A stretch of DNA of 64,000 nucleotides, taken from Nevskia sp. (lineage in GTDB: Bacteria; Pseudomonadota; Gammaproteobacteria; Nevskiales; Nevskiaceae). Every line of letters starts with the position of its first letter. Within the stretch, counting starts at the first letter, position 1. A program made the position numbers and the translations under genes. The notes under the pieces are model-generated. The model saw only the letters and a program-made list of their open reading frames with translations. It searched no databases and was not told the DNA's origin. Location of the stretch: positions 124,001 through 188,000 of the forward strand of contig NZ_JAKFUM010000011.1 in NCBI RefSeq assembly GCF_021732705.1, in the 5' to 3' direction. Positions 31,820 to 40,043 of the stretch are shown here, piece by piece.

Positions 31820-32971
31820 TTAACGAAGCAGGCTCAGGACGCTCTGCGGAGCCGAGTTGGCCTGCGACAGGATCGCGGTGCCGGCCTGCTGCAGGATCTG
31901 GCCACGGGTCAGCTGGGCCGTTTCCTTCGCGAAGTCGGCATCCTGGATGCGGCTGCGCGAAGCCGACAGGTTTTCCGAGGTCGAAGCGATGTTCGAGACC
32001 ACCGAGCTGAAGCGGTTCTGGATCGCACCGAGCGTGGCGCGAGCGGTGTTGACCTGACCGAGGGCCGAGTCGATCTGCTTGATCGCGAGCGAAGCGCCGG
32101 CGTAGCTCGACAGATCGAGCGAGGTCAGACCGGTGGTGGTCGCGGCGGTGCCGGTGATGCCGGTGGCGCCATCGAAGCCGGTGGCGGTGCCGTCATCGGT
32201 GCCGCCGACGGTGATCGTCGCCTCCGAGCTCAGCACGATCTTGTTGGTGGCCGTGTCGAACGCCGCGTTGACGCCGGTGGTGGTCGAGTAGTTGTTGATC
32301 GCGTCGACGACCTGCGCCACGCGCTGCTGCGCCGTGCCCGCGGCACCGATGCCGGCACCGACGTCCGTGCCGTTGATGGTCAGCGCACCGGCGCCGACCG
32401 CGGTCAGGCTGCTGATGCCGGTGACGGCGGCCGACTGGGCCGAAGCCGAGGTGACCGAGCCGAGCGCGGCGGTGTTGGCATCGACCAGCGAGCTGATCGT
32501 GATCGTTTCACCGGAGTTCGCGCCGACCTGGAACACGGCCGAGGTGAAGCTGCCGTCGATCAAGCTGACGCCGTTGAACTTGGTCTGGTTGGCCACGCGA
32601 TCGACTTCCGACAGCAGCTGCGTCGCTTCGGTGTTCAGCGCGGCGCGGTCGGTCGAGCTGTTCGAGGCGTTGGCCGACTGCACGGCCAGTTCACGGACGC
32701 GCTGCAGGTTGCTAGTGACTTCGCCGAGGGCGCCTTCCGCCGTCTGCGCCAGCGAGATGCCATCGTTGGCATTGCGCGAGGCGACGTCGAGGCCGCGGAT
32801 CTGCGAGGTGAAGCGATCGGCAATCGCGAGGCCGGCGGCGTCGTCCTTGGCGCTGTTGATGCGCAGGCCCGACGACAGGCGCTGAAGCGAGGTGTTCAGC
32901 GTGCTCTGGGACGACGACAGGTTGCGCTGCGCGTTCAGAGACGCCACGTTGGTGTTGATGACTGCGGTCAT
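31820..32971 (-). CDS. fliC: flagellin
   Basis: A 383-residue filament subunit. The N-terminal D0/D1 region (VINTNVASLNAQRNLSSSQS, residues 4-23, then LSSGLRINSAKDDAAGLAIA) and the C-terminal D1/D0 region (ARATLGAIQNRFSSVVSNIA; ending ANSAPQSVLSLLR) are fully conserved. The variable middle (about 170-280) is Thr/Ala/Gly-rich and short. A single flagellin gene is present in the window. A Shine-Dalgarno AGGAG lies 8 nt before the ATG, and a sigma-28 promoter lies about 110-136 bp upstream, implying a leader of roughly 100 nt. Confidence 0.96.
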   Translation of the reverse strand: MTAVINTNVASLNAQRNLSSSQSTLNTSLQRLSSGLRINSAKDDAAGLAIADRFTSQIRGLDVASRNANDGISLAQTAEGALGEVTSNLQRVRELAVQSANASNSSTDRAALNTEATQLLSEVDRVANQTKFNGVSLIDGSFTSAVFQVGANSGETITISSLVDANTAALGSVTSASAQSAAVTGISSLTAVGAGALTINGTDVGAGIGAAGTAQQRVAQVVDAINNYSTTTGVNAAFDTATNKIVLSSEATITVGGTDDGTATGFDGATGITGTAATTTGLTSLDLSSYAGASLAIKQIDSALGQVNTARATLGAIQNRFSSVVSNIASTSENLSASRSRIQDADFAKETAQLTRGQILQQAGTAILSQANSAPQSVLSLLR

Positions 32972-33080
32972 GACAATTCTCCTGGATGGAAGGTCTCGGC
33001 AGGCTCAGGACCGTGTCGAGGGTGCGGCGGGCTTTCGGGAATGAGGGGTTGTTTCGGTGCTGCTTGCTGCTCTGATGGGT

Positions 33081-33107
33081 GTAGCGGTCGGTGCCGGAAA
33101 AACTTGA
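33081..33107 (-). promoter_or_regulatory. sigma-28 (FliA) promoter of fliC
   Basis: Minus-strand TCAA, exactly 15 bp, then ACCGCTAC. The -35 and spacing match the FliA pattern, and the -10 shares CCG-TA with GCCGATAA. It has the same TCAAGTTTT start as the fliS promoter. No other gene intervenes before fliC. Confidence 0.65.
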
Positions 33108-33180
33108 TTGATCTCAGCGTGGTCGGGACGAACGGTCGTGTCCGGCGGAGCAGCGGCAGGCGCCGCGAAAGCTCGCCGAT

Positions 33181-34377
33181 TCAGCGCAAGTAATTGAACA
33201 GACTCAGATTCTGGATCTTCGCGAAGGACTGCTGCGCCGCTTGCAGTCCGGTCAGTTGCTGGTTCAGGCGGCCGGTGGCTTCGGCGTAGTCGATGTCGCG
33301 CAGGCCCGACAGTGCCGCCTGGATCTGCACGCTCTGCGCGCCGAGCTGGTTGGCGGAGTCGTCCGCCGCCACCAGCCGCGCCCCGAGCGAGGCGCGGATG
33401 TCGGCCACACGGTTCTGCGCGCCTTCCAGCGCGCTCAGGTTCTCGAGCACGCCGGTCTGCACCTGCGCGCGCTGCGCGGGGCTGTTCGCGGTCGGCGTGT
33501 CGAACAGCGCCGCGAGATCGCGAATGGTCTGGAACACGTCCTTCTGCGCGCTCGGGCCGACGCTGAAGCGGTCGCCATTGGCCGGCGGGCCGGTGAAGGT
33601 CAGATCGACACCGTTGAAGCGGATGCTGGTGCCGGGCGTGTAGGCGCCGCTGGCGATGACGGTGTTGCTGGCATCGGTCACCGCGTAATTGCCGCCGGCG
33701 AAGCTGACCGAATAGCTGCCGCCGTCGTAGGCCGCGGCGTTCGACACCTTGCTCGACGCGATCGTGGCGCTGCCGGTGTTGCCGGCATCGGCGGCGATGC
33801 TGAACGTGCCGTTGCCGGACTTGTGGCGCAGGAACACGTCGGCGCCGCCATCGCTGGACTGCACCGCTCGGTTCGGGCCGATCTGCACCTGGCGGATCAC
33901 GTCGTCGCCGGTGAACACGGTCCCGCTCGTGGTCAGCGAAAACGGCGCGGTGGCGTCGTTGCTGCCGGCGAACAGGTAGCGGCCCTCGCCATCGGTGGCA
34001 TTGGCATAGGTCTGCAACTGTTCCAGCGACTGCCGCAGATCGGCCGCGATGGTCTTGCGATCGGAATCGCTCAAGGTGCCGCTGTTGCCCTGAAGCGTGC
34101 GCTCGCGCACGCGATTCAGTGTTTCGGTGACGCCGCCCAGCGCGTTCTCTTCCAGCCCCAGCCGTTCGCTGACGGCCTTGGTGTTCTCGGCGTAGCGGCC
34201 ATTGGCGCTGAACGCCTGATCGAGCGACAGGCCGTGCGCGGCGCCGGTCGGATCGTCCGATGCGGTCAGCAGCTTCTGACCGGACGACAACTGGTTCTGC
34301 GTCGCCAGCGCCAGCGATTGCTGACGCTGCAGCGACGAGATGCTCTGGCGATAGAAATCGGCGGTCGAGACTCGCAT
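33181..34377 (-). CDS. flgL: flagellar hook-associated protein 3 (FlgL)
   Basis: A 398-residue junction protein between hook and filament. It has the flagellin-like N-terminus (MRVSTADFYRQSISSLQRQQ) with LSSGQKLLTASDDPTGAAHG, and a C-terminal coiled coil (YAEATGRLNQQLTGLQAAQQ ending NLSLFNYLR). It follows flgK by 25 bp and precedes the fliC promoter region, completing the flgG-H-I-J-K-L transcript. Confidence 0.93.
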   Translation of the reverse strand: MRVSTADFYRQSISSLQRQQSLALATQNQLSSGQKLLTASDDPTGAAHGLSLDQAFSANGRYAENTKAVSERLGLEENALGGVTETLNRVRERTLQGNSGTLSDSDRKTIAADLRQSLEQLQTYANATDGEGRYLFAGSNDATAPFSLTTSGTVFTGDDVIRQVQIGPNRAVQSSDGGADVFLRHKSGNGTFSIAADAGNTGSATIASSKVSNAAAYDGGSYSVSFAGGNYAVTDASNTVIASGAYTPGTSIRFNGVDLTFTGPPANGDRFSVGPSAQKDVFQTIRDLAALFDTPTANSPAQRAQVQTGVLENLSALEGAQNRVADIRASLGARLVAADDSANQLGAQSVQIQAALSGLRDIDYAEATGRLNQQLTGLQAAQQSFAKIQNLSLFNYLR

Positions 34378-34402
34378 CGTCTCTCTCCCTCAGGATGAAT
34401 CG

Positions 34403-36286
34403 TTAGCGACGGGTGGCGGCGAGCAGCGAATCGAACACCGTGCTGGCCACCGAAATGATCTGGGCTGCGGCCTGATAGGCCTGCTGGAAGCGCAGCAGGT
34501 CCGCCGCTTCCTCGTCGAGGTTCACGCCGCTCAGCGAGTTGCGCTCGCTGGTGGTCTGCGCCGCGAGCGAAGTCTGGGCATCGAGCTGCAGCTGCGCGGT
34601 CTGCGCCTGGCTGCCGACCTGCTGCACGAGCTGTCCGTTGGCACTGGTCAGCGTGTTCAGTCCGCCATCGAGCAGCGCCTTGTTCGCGACACCGGCCAGC
34701 AGGCGGGCATTGCGGTCATCGCCGCTGTTGGCGGCGACCGGGCCGAGCGTGAAGCTGTCGCCGCTGGCCGGCGCACCGCTGATCGCGACCTTCGCGCCGT
34801 TGATGGTGATCGCGCTGCCGGCGGTGTAGCTGTAGCTGCCGGTGCCGTTGACCGTGTAGGTCGTGGCGCTGGTGAACTGGATCGTCGTCGGCGTGCGCAG
34901 GTTCGGGTTGCTGACGTCGACCACCTCGCCCGGCGTGATCGTGCCGGTGCCGGTGTTGCCGACGGTGGCCGCGGCCTTGATCGGCGCGGCGGCAGCCAAC
35001 TGGGTCGGGCTGTCGATGGCCACCTTCAATTGCCCGGCCGCGCGGCGGCCCGGCTGCACCAGGAACTTGTCGCCGGCCTGCGCGCCTTGTGTCACCGTCA
35101 GCGACAGGCCCTTGGCGACGAACGGATCGGCGGCCGTGCCGGTGCCGGTGAACGGCACGCTGGCACCGCTGCCGGCATCGGTCAGGGTGTAGGCGCTGCC
35201 GTTGTAGCTGAGCTGGTACTGGCGGCCATCGAGCTGCGTGGCGTCGCTGAAGCCGACGGTGACCGTCGCCGTGCCGGTGTTCTTGACCGAGGCCGGTGCC
35301 ACGCCGGCCAGCGGCGTGAACAGCGGCTGGCCGAAGTTGCCGTTCTGGTCCACGCCCCGGGCCTGCTGGGCATTGACCGCTTCCGACAGCGAGATCGCGA
35401 TGCGGCCGAGCTTCTCGCGCGCCGGGTCGATCACTTCGCGCCGGGCGTCGAACAGGCCGCCGAGCGAGCCGCCGCCGAGCTGGCCGCTGATCACCGCCCC
35501 GCCCTTCACCGTCACTTCGGTGCGGCCGGAATCGAACTCGTTCTGCACCGTGCCGAGGGCACTGACCGTGGTGCCGACGACCAGACTCTGGCCATTGGCG
35601 ACGAAGACATTCAGCGCGCCGTTGTCCTGCGTCACCGTGGTGACCGACACGCGGGTCGACAGATCGCGCACGGCCTGATCGCGCTGGTCGATCAGGTCAT
35701 TCGGCGGCTTGCCACCCGACGAGCCGATGGCCTGCGCGATGCGGTCGTTGAGCTGCGCGATGCTGGTCGCGTAGTTGTTGATCTCGGTGACGGTCTGGCC
35801 GATCTGGGCGTTGATCGCGCGCTCGTTGGTGTCGAGCTGGGCCTGAAGGTCGTTGAAGCGGCCGGCCAGCGCATTGGCGGCACCGACCACGGCCTGTCGC
35901 GTCGCGGTCGACGACGGATTGGTCGCCAGCACCGACACGCTGTCGAAAAAGCTGTTCAGCGGCGCGCCGAGGCCGGTCGCGGCATCGGACAGCAGCGTGT
36001 CGGTGCGCTTCGCTTCGGTGGTGAACGCCGCGACGCGAGACAAGGCCGAGCTGCCGCTGAGTTCGCGGCCGAACACGAACTGGTCGCTGAGCCGCGTGAC
36101 CGAGCGGACGTTGACCCCGGCGCCGGCGAAGCCGTAACCGGTGACGGCGCCGATGCGCGAGCTGAGGTCGATCCGCTGCCGCGAATAGCCCTCGGTATTG
36201 GCGTTGGCGATGTTGTGGCCGGTGACATCGAGCCCGCTGCGGTTGGCGAGCAGGGCCGAGATGCCGATGCCGAGAATGTCACCCAT
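34403..36286 (-). CDS. flgK: flagellar hook-associated protein 1 (FlgK)
   Basis: A 627-residue hook-filament junction protein. The rod/hook N-terminal motif is clear (LLANRSGLDVTGHNIANANT, about residues 13-32), and the C-terminal D0 region has GVNLDEEAADLLRFQQAYQA. The central part is long and Gly/Thr-rich. It lies 2 bp after flgJ and 25 bp before flgL. Confidence 0.94.
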   Translation of the reverse strand: MGDILGIGISALLANRSGLDVTGHNIANANTEGYSRQRIDLSSRIGAVTGYGFAGAGVNVRSVTRLSDQFVFGRELSGSSALSRVAAFTTEAKRTDTLLSDAATGLGAPLNSFFDSVSVLATNPSSTATRQAVVGAANALAGRFNDLQAQLDTNERAINAQIGQTVTEINNYATSIAQLNDRIAQAIGSSGGKPPNDLIDQRDQAVRDLSTRVSVTTVTQDNGALNVFVANGQSLVVGTTVSALGTVQNEFDSGRTEVTVKGGAVISGQLGGGSLGGLFDARREVIDPAREKLGRIAISLSEAVNAQQARGVDQNGNFGQPLFTPLAGVAPASVKNTGTATVTVGFSDATQLDGRQYQLSYNGSAYTLTDAGSGASVPFTGTGTAADPFVAKGLSLTVTQGAQAGDKFLVQPGRRAAGQLKVAIDSPTQLAAAAPIKAAATVGNTGTGTITPGEVVDVSNPNLRTPTTIQFTSATTYTVNGTGSYSYTAGSAITINGAKVAISGAPASGDSFTLGPVAANSGDDRNARLLAGVANKALLDGGLNTLTSANGQLVQQVGSQAQTAQLQLDAQTSLAAQTTSERNSLSGVNLDEEAADLLRFQQAYQAAAQIISVASTVFDSLLAATRR

Positions 36287-36288
36287 GC

Positions 36289-37284
36289 TCAGGTCTCCCA
36301 GGTTCTGGTGGCCGAGGCGAGAGCCGCAGCCGGCGTCACGTCGAGCGACGCCGTCATCGTGCGGCCATAGGCGATGCGGGCGATCTTGCTCGCGTAGGCC
36401 GGGTCGGTTGCATAACCGGCCTTCTGCAAGCCTTGTGCGTAACGGCTGCCGTCGCCGCCATGCCGGAGCGCGGCGGCGTAGCGCGGGTTGTCCTTGACGA
36501 AGCGCACGTAGTCGTCGAAAGCCTCGCCGACCGAACCATACGAGCGGAACGCGGCCTGCTCGGACGTCTTTTCGCCGTTGCGATACTCATGCGTCGTGGT
36601 CGACGTGCTGGCGCCGGTCCAGGCCTTGTCGGCCTTGATGCCGAAGAGGTTGTGGCTGTTGCTGCCGTCGGCATTCCGGATGCTTTTCTGGCCCCAGCCG
36701 GTTTCGAGCGCGGCCTGCGCGACGAGCACGCGGGCCGGCACGCCGAGTTCCTTCGCCGCGCGCTCGGCATGCGGCGTGATCTCGTCGACGAAGGCATCGG
36801 CCGACGCCGACGTCGCCGCCGCCGGCGACGCTTTTCCGGCGCCATTCGACTGCACGGCCGCCGGATGCGCCGCGGCCGGCAAGGCCAAGGCGCCGCTGTC
36901 CGGCTTGCGCAGCGTGGCGATGTCCTCCGCCGACATCTCCGGCGCGGCCGCGAGGCCCTGCAGCTGCCGGGTCAGCAGCTCCGCCAGACCCAGACCCTTG
37001 CCGGACGACAGTTGTGCGGCCATCTGCTGGTCGTAGATGTCGCGATAGGTGTCGCTCGAGGTCCCGCCGAGCAGGTCGTTGTGGCTCGAATCCTCGCTGT
37101 GCGAGGCCTTCAGCAGCATCTGCGTGAACAGGCTCTCGAACTGCCGCGCGACCTGCCGGATGGTGTCCGGATTGTGGTCGCGGGCGCCGGCCCGCAGCTT
37201 CGCGAACTGGCCGAAGTCGCTGGTGTTGGCGGCCGTCGTCGACGGGGCCGTCGATCCCGGCAGCAGCGGGCCTTGCGCGGCCAT
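36289..37284 (-). CDS. flgJ: peptidoglycan hydrolase and rod-cap protein FlgJ
   Basis: A 331-residue two-domain protein. The N-terminal rod-capping domain (about residues 40-100) contains RQFESLFTQMLLKASH. The C-terminal glucosaminidase domain (about 170-320) contains VLVAQAALETGWGQKSIRN with the catalytic Glu region, and NLFGIKADKAW. It opens the wall for rod assembly in the periplasm. A Ser/Ala-rich linker joins the domains. Its ATG shares one base with the flgI stop (TGATG), and flgK follows after 2 bp. Confidence 0.93.
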   Translation of the reverse strand: MAAQGPLLPGSTAPSTTAANTSDFGQFAKLRAGARDHNPDTIRQVARQFESLFTQMLLKASHSEDSSHNDLLGGTSSDTYRDIYDQQMAAQLSSGKGLGLAELLTRQLQGLAAAPEMSAEDIATLRKPDSGALALPAAAHPAAVQSNGAGKASPAAATSASADAFVDEITPHAERAAKELGVPARVLVAQAALETGWGQKSIRNADGSNSHNLFGIKADKAWTGASTSTTTHEYRNGEKTSEQAAFRSYGSVGEAFDDYVRFVKDNPRYAAALRHGGDGSRYAQGLQKAGYATDPAYASKIARIAYGRTMTASLDVTPAAALASATRTWET

Positions 37285-38408
37285 CAGATGATCACCAGCT
37301 CGGCGCGCAGCGCGCCGGCTTCGCGCAGCGCTTCGAGGATCGCCACCAGATCACCCGGCGCCGCGCCGACCTGATTGATCGCGCGGACGATGTCGTCGAG
37401 ATTGGTGCCGCCATCGAACACGAACGCCGGGCCGGCATTCGAGGTCACCTCGATCTGCGACCGCGGCACCACCGTGGTCTCGCCTTTCGAGAACGGCCCC
37501 GGCTGGCTGACCTCCGGCTTCTCGCTGATCGTGACGCTGAGACTGCCGTGCGACACCGCCGCCGGCAGCACGCGCACGAGGCTCGAGATCACCACGGTGC
37601 CGGTGCGGGCGTTGACGATGACCCGCGCCGGGCCATCGGCCGGCGTGATGTCGATGTTCTCCAACTGCGACAGGAACGCGACGCGGGCATTCGGATCGGC
37701 CGGCGCTTCCACCGCCACGGTCACCGGATCGACCGCCTTGGCCTGACTGCCGCCGAGCGCGGCGTTGATGCCGGCGGCGAGCCGCGTGGCGGTGGTGAAG
37801 TCGGCCGTGTGCAGGTCCAGCCGCAGGTCCGGCGACGCGCCGAAGGTGACCGGCACCGCGCGCTCGACCGTGGCGCCATTCGGAATGCGGCCGGCGCTCG
37901 GAATGTTGACCGACACCCGCGAGCCATCCTTCGCCGAGATGCCGAGACCGCCGACCACGATGTTGCCCTGGGCGATGGCGTAGATCTGGCCGTCGGCGCC
38001 CTTCAGCGGCGCCATCAGCAAGGTACCGCCGCGCAGCGAGCCGGAGTTCGCGATCGACGACACGGTGATGTCGATCTGCTGGCCGGGCTTGGCGAACGGC
38101 GGCAGTTCGGCGTTGATCGCCACGGCCGCGACATTCTTCAGCTGCGGATTGACGCCCGGCGGGATGGTGACGCCGAGTTGCGCGAGCATCGCCTTCAGGC
38201 TCTGCACGGTGAACGGCGCCTGCGAGGTCTGGTCACCGGTGCCGTCGAGGCCGACGACGAGGCCGTAGCCGACCAGCGGGTTCGAGCGCACGCCGGCCAC
38301 GCTCGCGAGATCCTTCACGCGCTCGGCGTGGGCCACGCTGACACAGGCGATCACCAGCATCAGCAGCAGCCCGGCAATGACATGGAACATCACGCGCATC
38401 GAGTTCAT
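37284..38408 (-). CDS. flgI: flagellar P-ring protein FlgI
   Basis: A 374-residue periplasmic ring protein. The start at 38408 gives a signal peptide (hydrophobic [16 protein letters not shown], cut near residue 28) and then the conserved [20 protein letters not shown]. Further family motifs are [16 protein letters not shown] and the C-terminal [21 protein letters not shown] longer in-frame reading upstream belongs to another strand's coding pattern and is rejected. It follows flgH after 14 bp. Confidence 0.94.
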   Translation of the reverse strand: MNSMRVMFHVIAGLLLMLVIACVSVAHAERVKDLASVAGVRSNPLVGYGLVVGLDGTGDQTSQAPFTVQSLKAMLAQLGVTIPPGVNPQLKNVAAVAINAELPPFAKPGQQIDITVSSIANSGSLRGGTLLMAPLKGADGQIYAIAQGNIVVGGLGISAKDGSRVSVNIPSAGRIPNGATVERAVPVTFGASPDLRLDLHTADFTTATRLAAGINAALGGSQAKAVDPVTVAVEAPADPNARVAFLSQLENIDITPADGPARVIVNARTGTVVISSLVRVLPAAVSHGSLSVTISEKPEVSQPGPFSKGETTVVPRSQIEVTSNAGPAFVFDGGTNLDDIVRAINQVGAAPGDLVAILEALREAGALRAELVII

Positions 38409-38422
38409 GGCGGGGCCTGTGT

Positions 38423-39079
38423 TCAGAACGGGAACCACGGGGAATTGAAGAAGCGCGCGAGCCAGCCCTGCGAGTTGGCATCGGCCAGCGCACCGCGACC
38501 GCGATAGGTGATGCGGGCGTTGGCGACCTTGTCGGACGACACGGTGTTGTTCGCGAGCACGTCGATCGGGCGCACGACGCCATCGATGACGATCACCTCG
38601 GAGCCCTGATTCAGCTCGATCTGCTTCTCGCCGCGGATCTGCAGCAGGCCGTTCGGCAAACGACCGACGACGACCGCGGTGACGCTGCCGTCGAGACTGT
38701 TGCTCTGCTTGGAGTCGCCGCTGCCGGCGCTGCTGCGCTTGCCGGATATGCCGGTGTTGATCCCGATCGGCTTGCCGAGCAGGGTGACATCGGTCAGATC
38801 GACACTCGACGCCTTGCTCGTGTTGGTTTCCGCGTTCTTCTGCGCCTGCGTCTTCTCGGTGAGCAGGATGGTGACGAGATCGCCGACGTTGCGCGCTTTT
38901 GCGTCCTCGAACAGCGACATTGACGACGACGCGTTGAACAGCGAGCCGTCCAGCGGCACGCCTTCCGGCAGCGGGATCGGGATCGCCTTCGGCTTTTCGT
39001 CGTACAGCGAGGCGCGCGGCGACATCGAGCCGCAGGCCGTGAGCCACAGCGCCGCGACGCCGAGCAGGACCGTCTTCAC
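38423..39079 (-). CDS. flgH: flagellar L-ring lipoprotein FlgH
   Basis: A 218-residue outer-membrane ring lipoprotein. The signal peptide ends in a lipobox LTAC (Cys16). Family features are [20 protein letters not shown] (about residues 55-74), followed by [18 protein letters not shown] and the terminal [13 protein letters not shown], typical of FlgH. It overlaps flgG by 4 bp and precedes flgI. Confidence 0.95.
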   Translation of the reverse strand: MKTVLLGVAALWLTACGSMSPRASLYDEKPKAIPIPLPEGVPLDGSLFNASSSMSLFEDAKARNVGDLVTILLTEKTQAQKNAETNTSKASSVDLTDVTLLGKPIGINTGISGKRSSAGSGDSKQSNSLDGSVTAVVVGRLPNGLLQIRGEKQIELNQGSEVIVIDGVVRPIDVLANNTVSSDKVANARITYRGRGALADANSQGWLARFFNSPWFPF

Positions 39080-39861
39080 AGGTTCTGCCCGATGTACTGC
39101 AGCATCTGGTCGGTGGTCGAGATCGCCTTCGAGTTCATCTCGTAGGCGCGCTGCGTCTCGATCATGTTGACCAGTTCCTCGACGACGTTGACGTTCGAGG
39201 CTTCGAGCGAACCCTGCTGCAGCGCGCCGGTGCCGTTCAGGCCCGGCGTGCCGACCTGCGGTGCGCCGCTGGACGCGGTTTCGACATAGAGATTGCCGCC
39301 GGTCGCCTGCAGGCCGGCCGGATTGACGAAGTCGGCGACGGTCAGCGAACCGATCTGCTGGCCCGCGGCCTGCCCCGGCAACTGTGCCGAGACGGTGCCG
39401 TCGCGGCCGATGGTCACCGACAGCGCGTTGGCCGGAATGGTGATGCCGGGCTGCAGCGGATACCCGGCCGAATTGACCAGCTCGCCCTGCGAATTGAGCT
39501 GGAAGCTGCCATCGCGGGTGTAGGCGAGGCTGCCATCGGGCTGCAGCACCTGAAAGAAGCCGCGGCCATTGATCGCGACATCGAGCGAATTGTTGGTCTG
39601 CTGCAGATTGCCCTGGGTGAACTGCTTGTCCGTGGCGACGACGCGCACGCCGGTGCCAAGGGTCAGGCCGCTCGGCGACTGGGTGGACTGCGTGGTCTGC
39701 CCGCCCGGCTGGCGCACGGTCTGGTACAGCAGATCCTCGAACGCCGCGCGACCGCGCTTGAAGCCGGTGGTGTTGACGTTCGCGAGATTGTTCGACACCA
39801 CGCTCATGCGCGTGGCCTGCGCATCAAGCCCGGTCTTTGCAACCCAGAGTGCGGAATTCAT
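39076..39861 (-). CDS. flgG: flagellar distal rod protein FlgG
   Basis: A 261-residue distal rod subunit. The N-terminus [20 protein letters not shown] with [20 protein letters not shown], and the C-terminal [20 protein letters not shown], are diagnostic. Length is normal (260). It is the first flg gene here: flgF, normally immediately upstream, is missing, and a 182-bp gap leads to an exopolysaccharide gene on the same strand. Confidence 0.95.
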   Translation of the reverse strand: MNSALWVAKTGLDAQATRMSVVSNNLANVNTTGFKRGRAAFEDLLYQTVRQPGGQTTQSTQSPSGLTLGTGVRVVATDKQFTQGNLQQTNNSLDVAINGRGFFQVLQPDGSLAYTRDGSFQLNSQGELVNSAGYPLQPGITIPANALSVTIGRDGTVSAQLPGQAAGQQIGSLTVADFVNPAGLQATGGNLYVETASSGAPQVGTPGLNGTGALQQGSLEASNVNVVEELVNMIETQRAYEMNSKAISTTDQMLQYIGQNL

Positions 39862-39910
39862 CGTCTGGCCCCATCTGACTGGCCGAAAATTCGGCGGACA
39901 GCCGGGGCAT

Positions 39911-39926
39911 TACAAGTTGCGGACCA
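39911..39926 (-). promoter_or_regulatory. weak sigma-54-like site upstream of flgG
   Basis: Minus-strand TGGTCCGCAACTTGTA has CTGG and TTG boxes at sigma-54 spacing, but the invariant C of the -12 GC is T. It lies about 50 bp before the flgG ATG and is the best candidate I see for an independent promoter of the truncated flg operon. Confidence 0.3.
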
Positions 39927-40043
39927 GACCGCATTCCGCGGTTCGGCGACGGAATTGCGTCGCCCGGATGTGCCGGTGAATCAGCCTCGTCGCGAACGGG
40001 CAAGCCGCATTCCTGTCGCGGCCGCCGCCCGCCGCCCGCGTCG

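Noticed and set aside
38409-39047. In-frame upstream extension of flgI to 587 codons
   Set aside because: It runs through flgH in another frame; the signal peptide and family N-terminus place the start at 38408.
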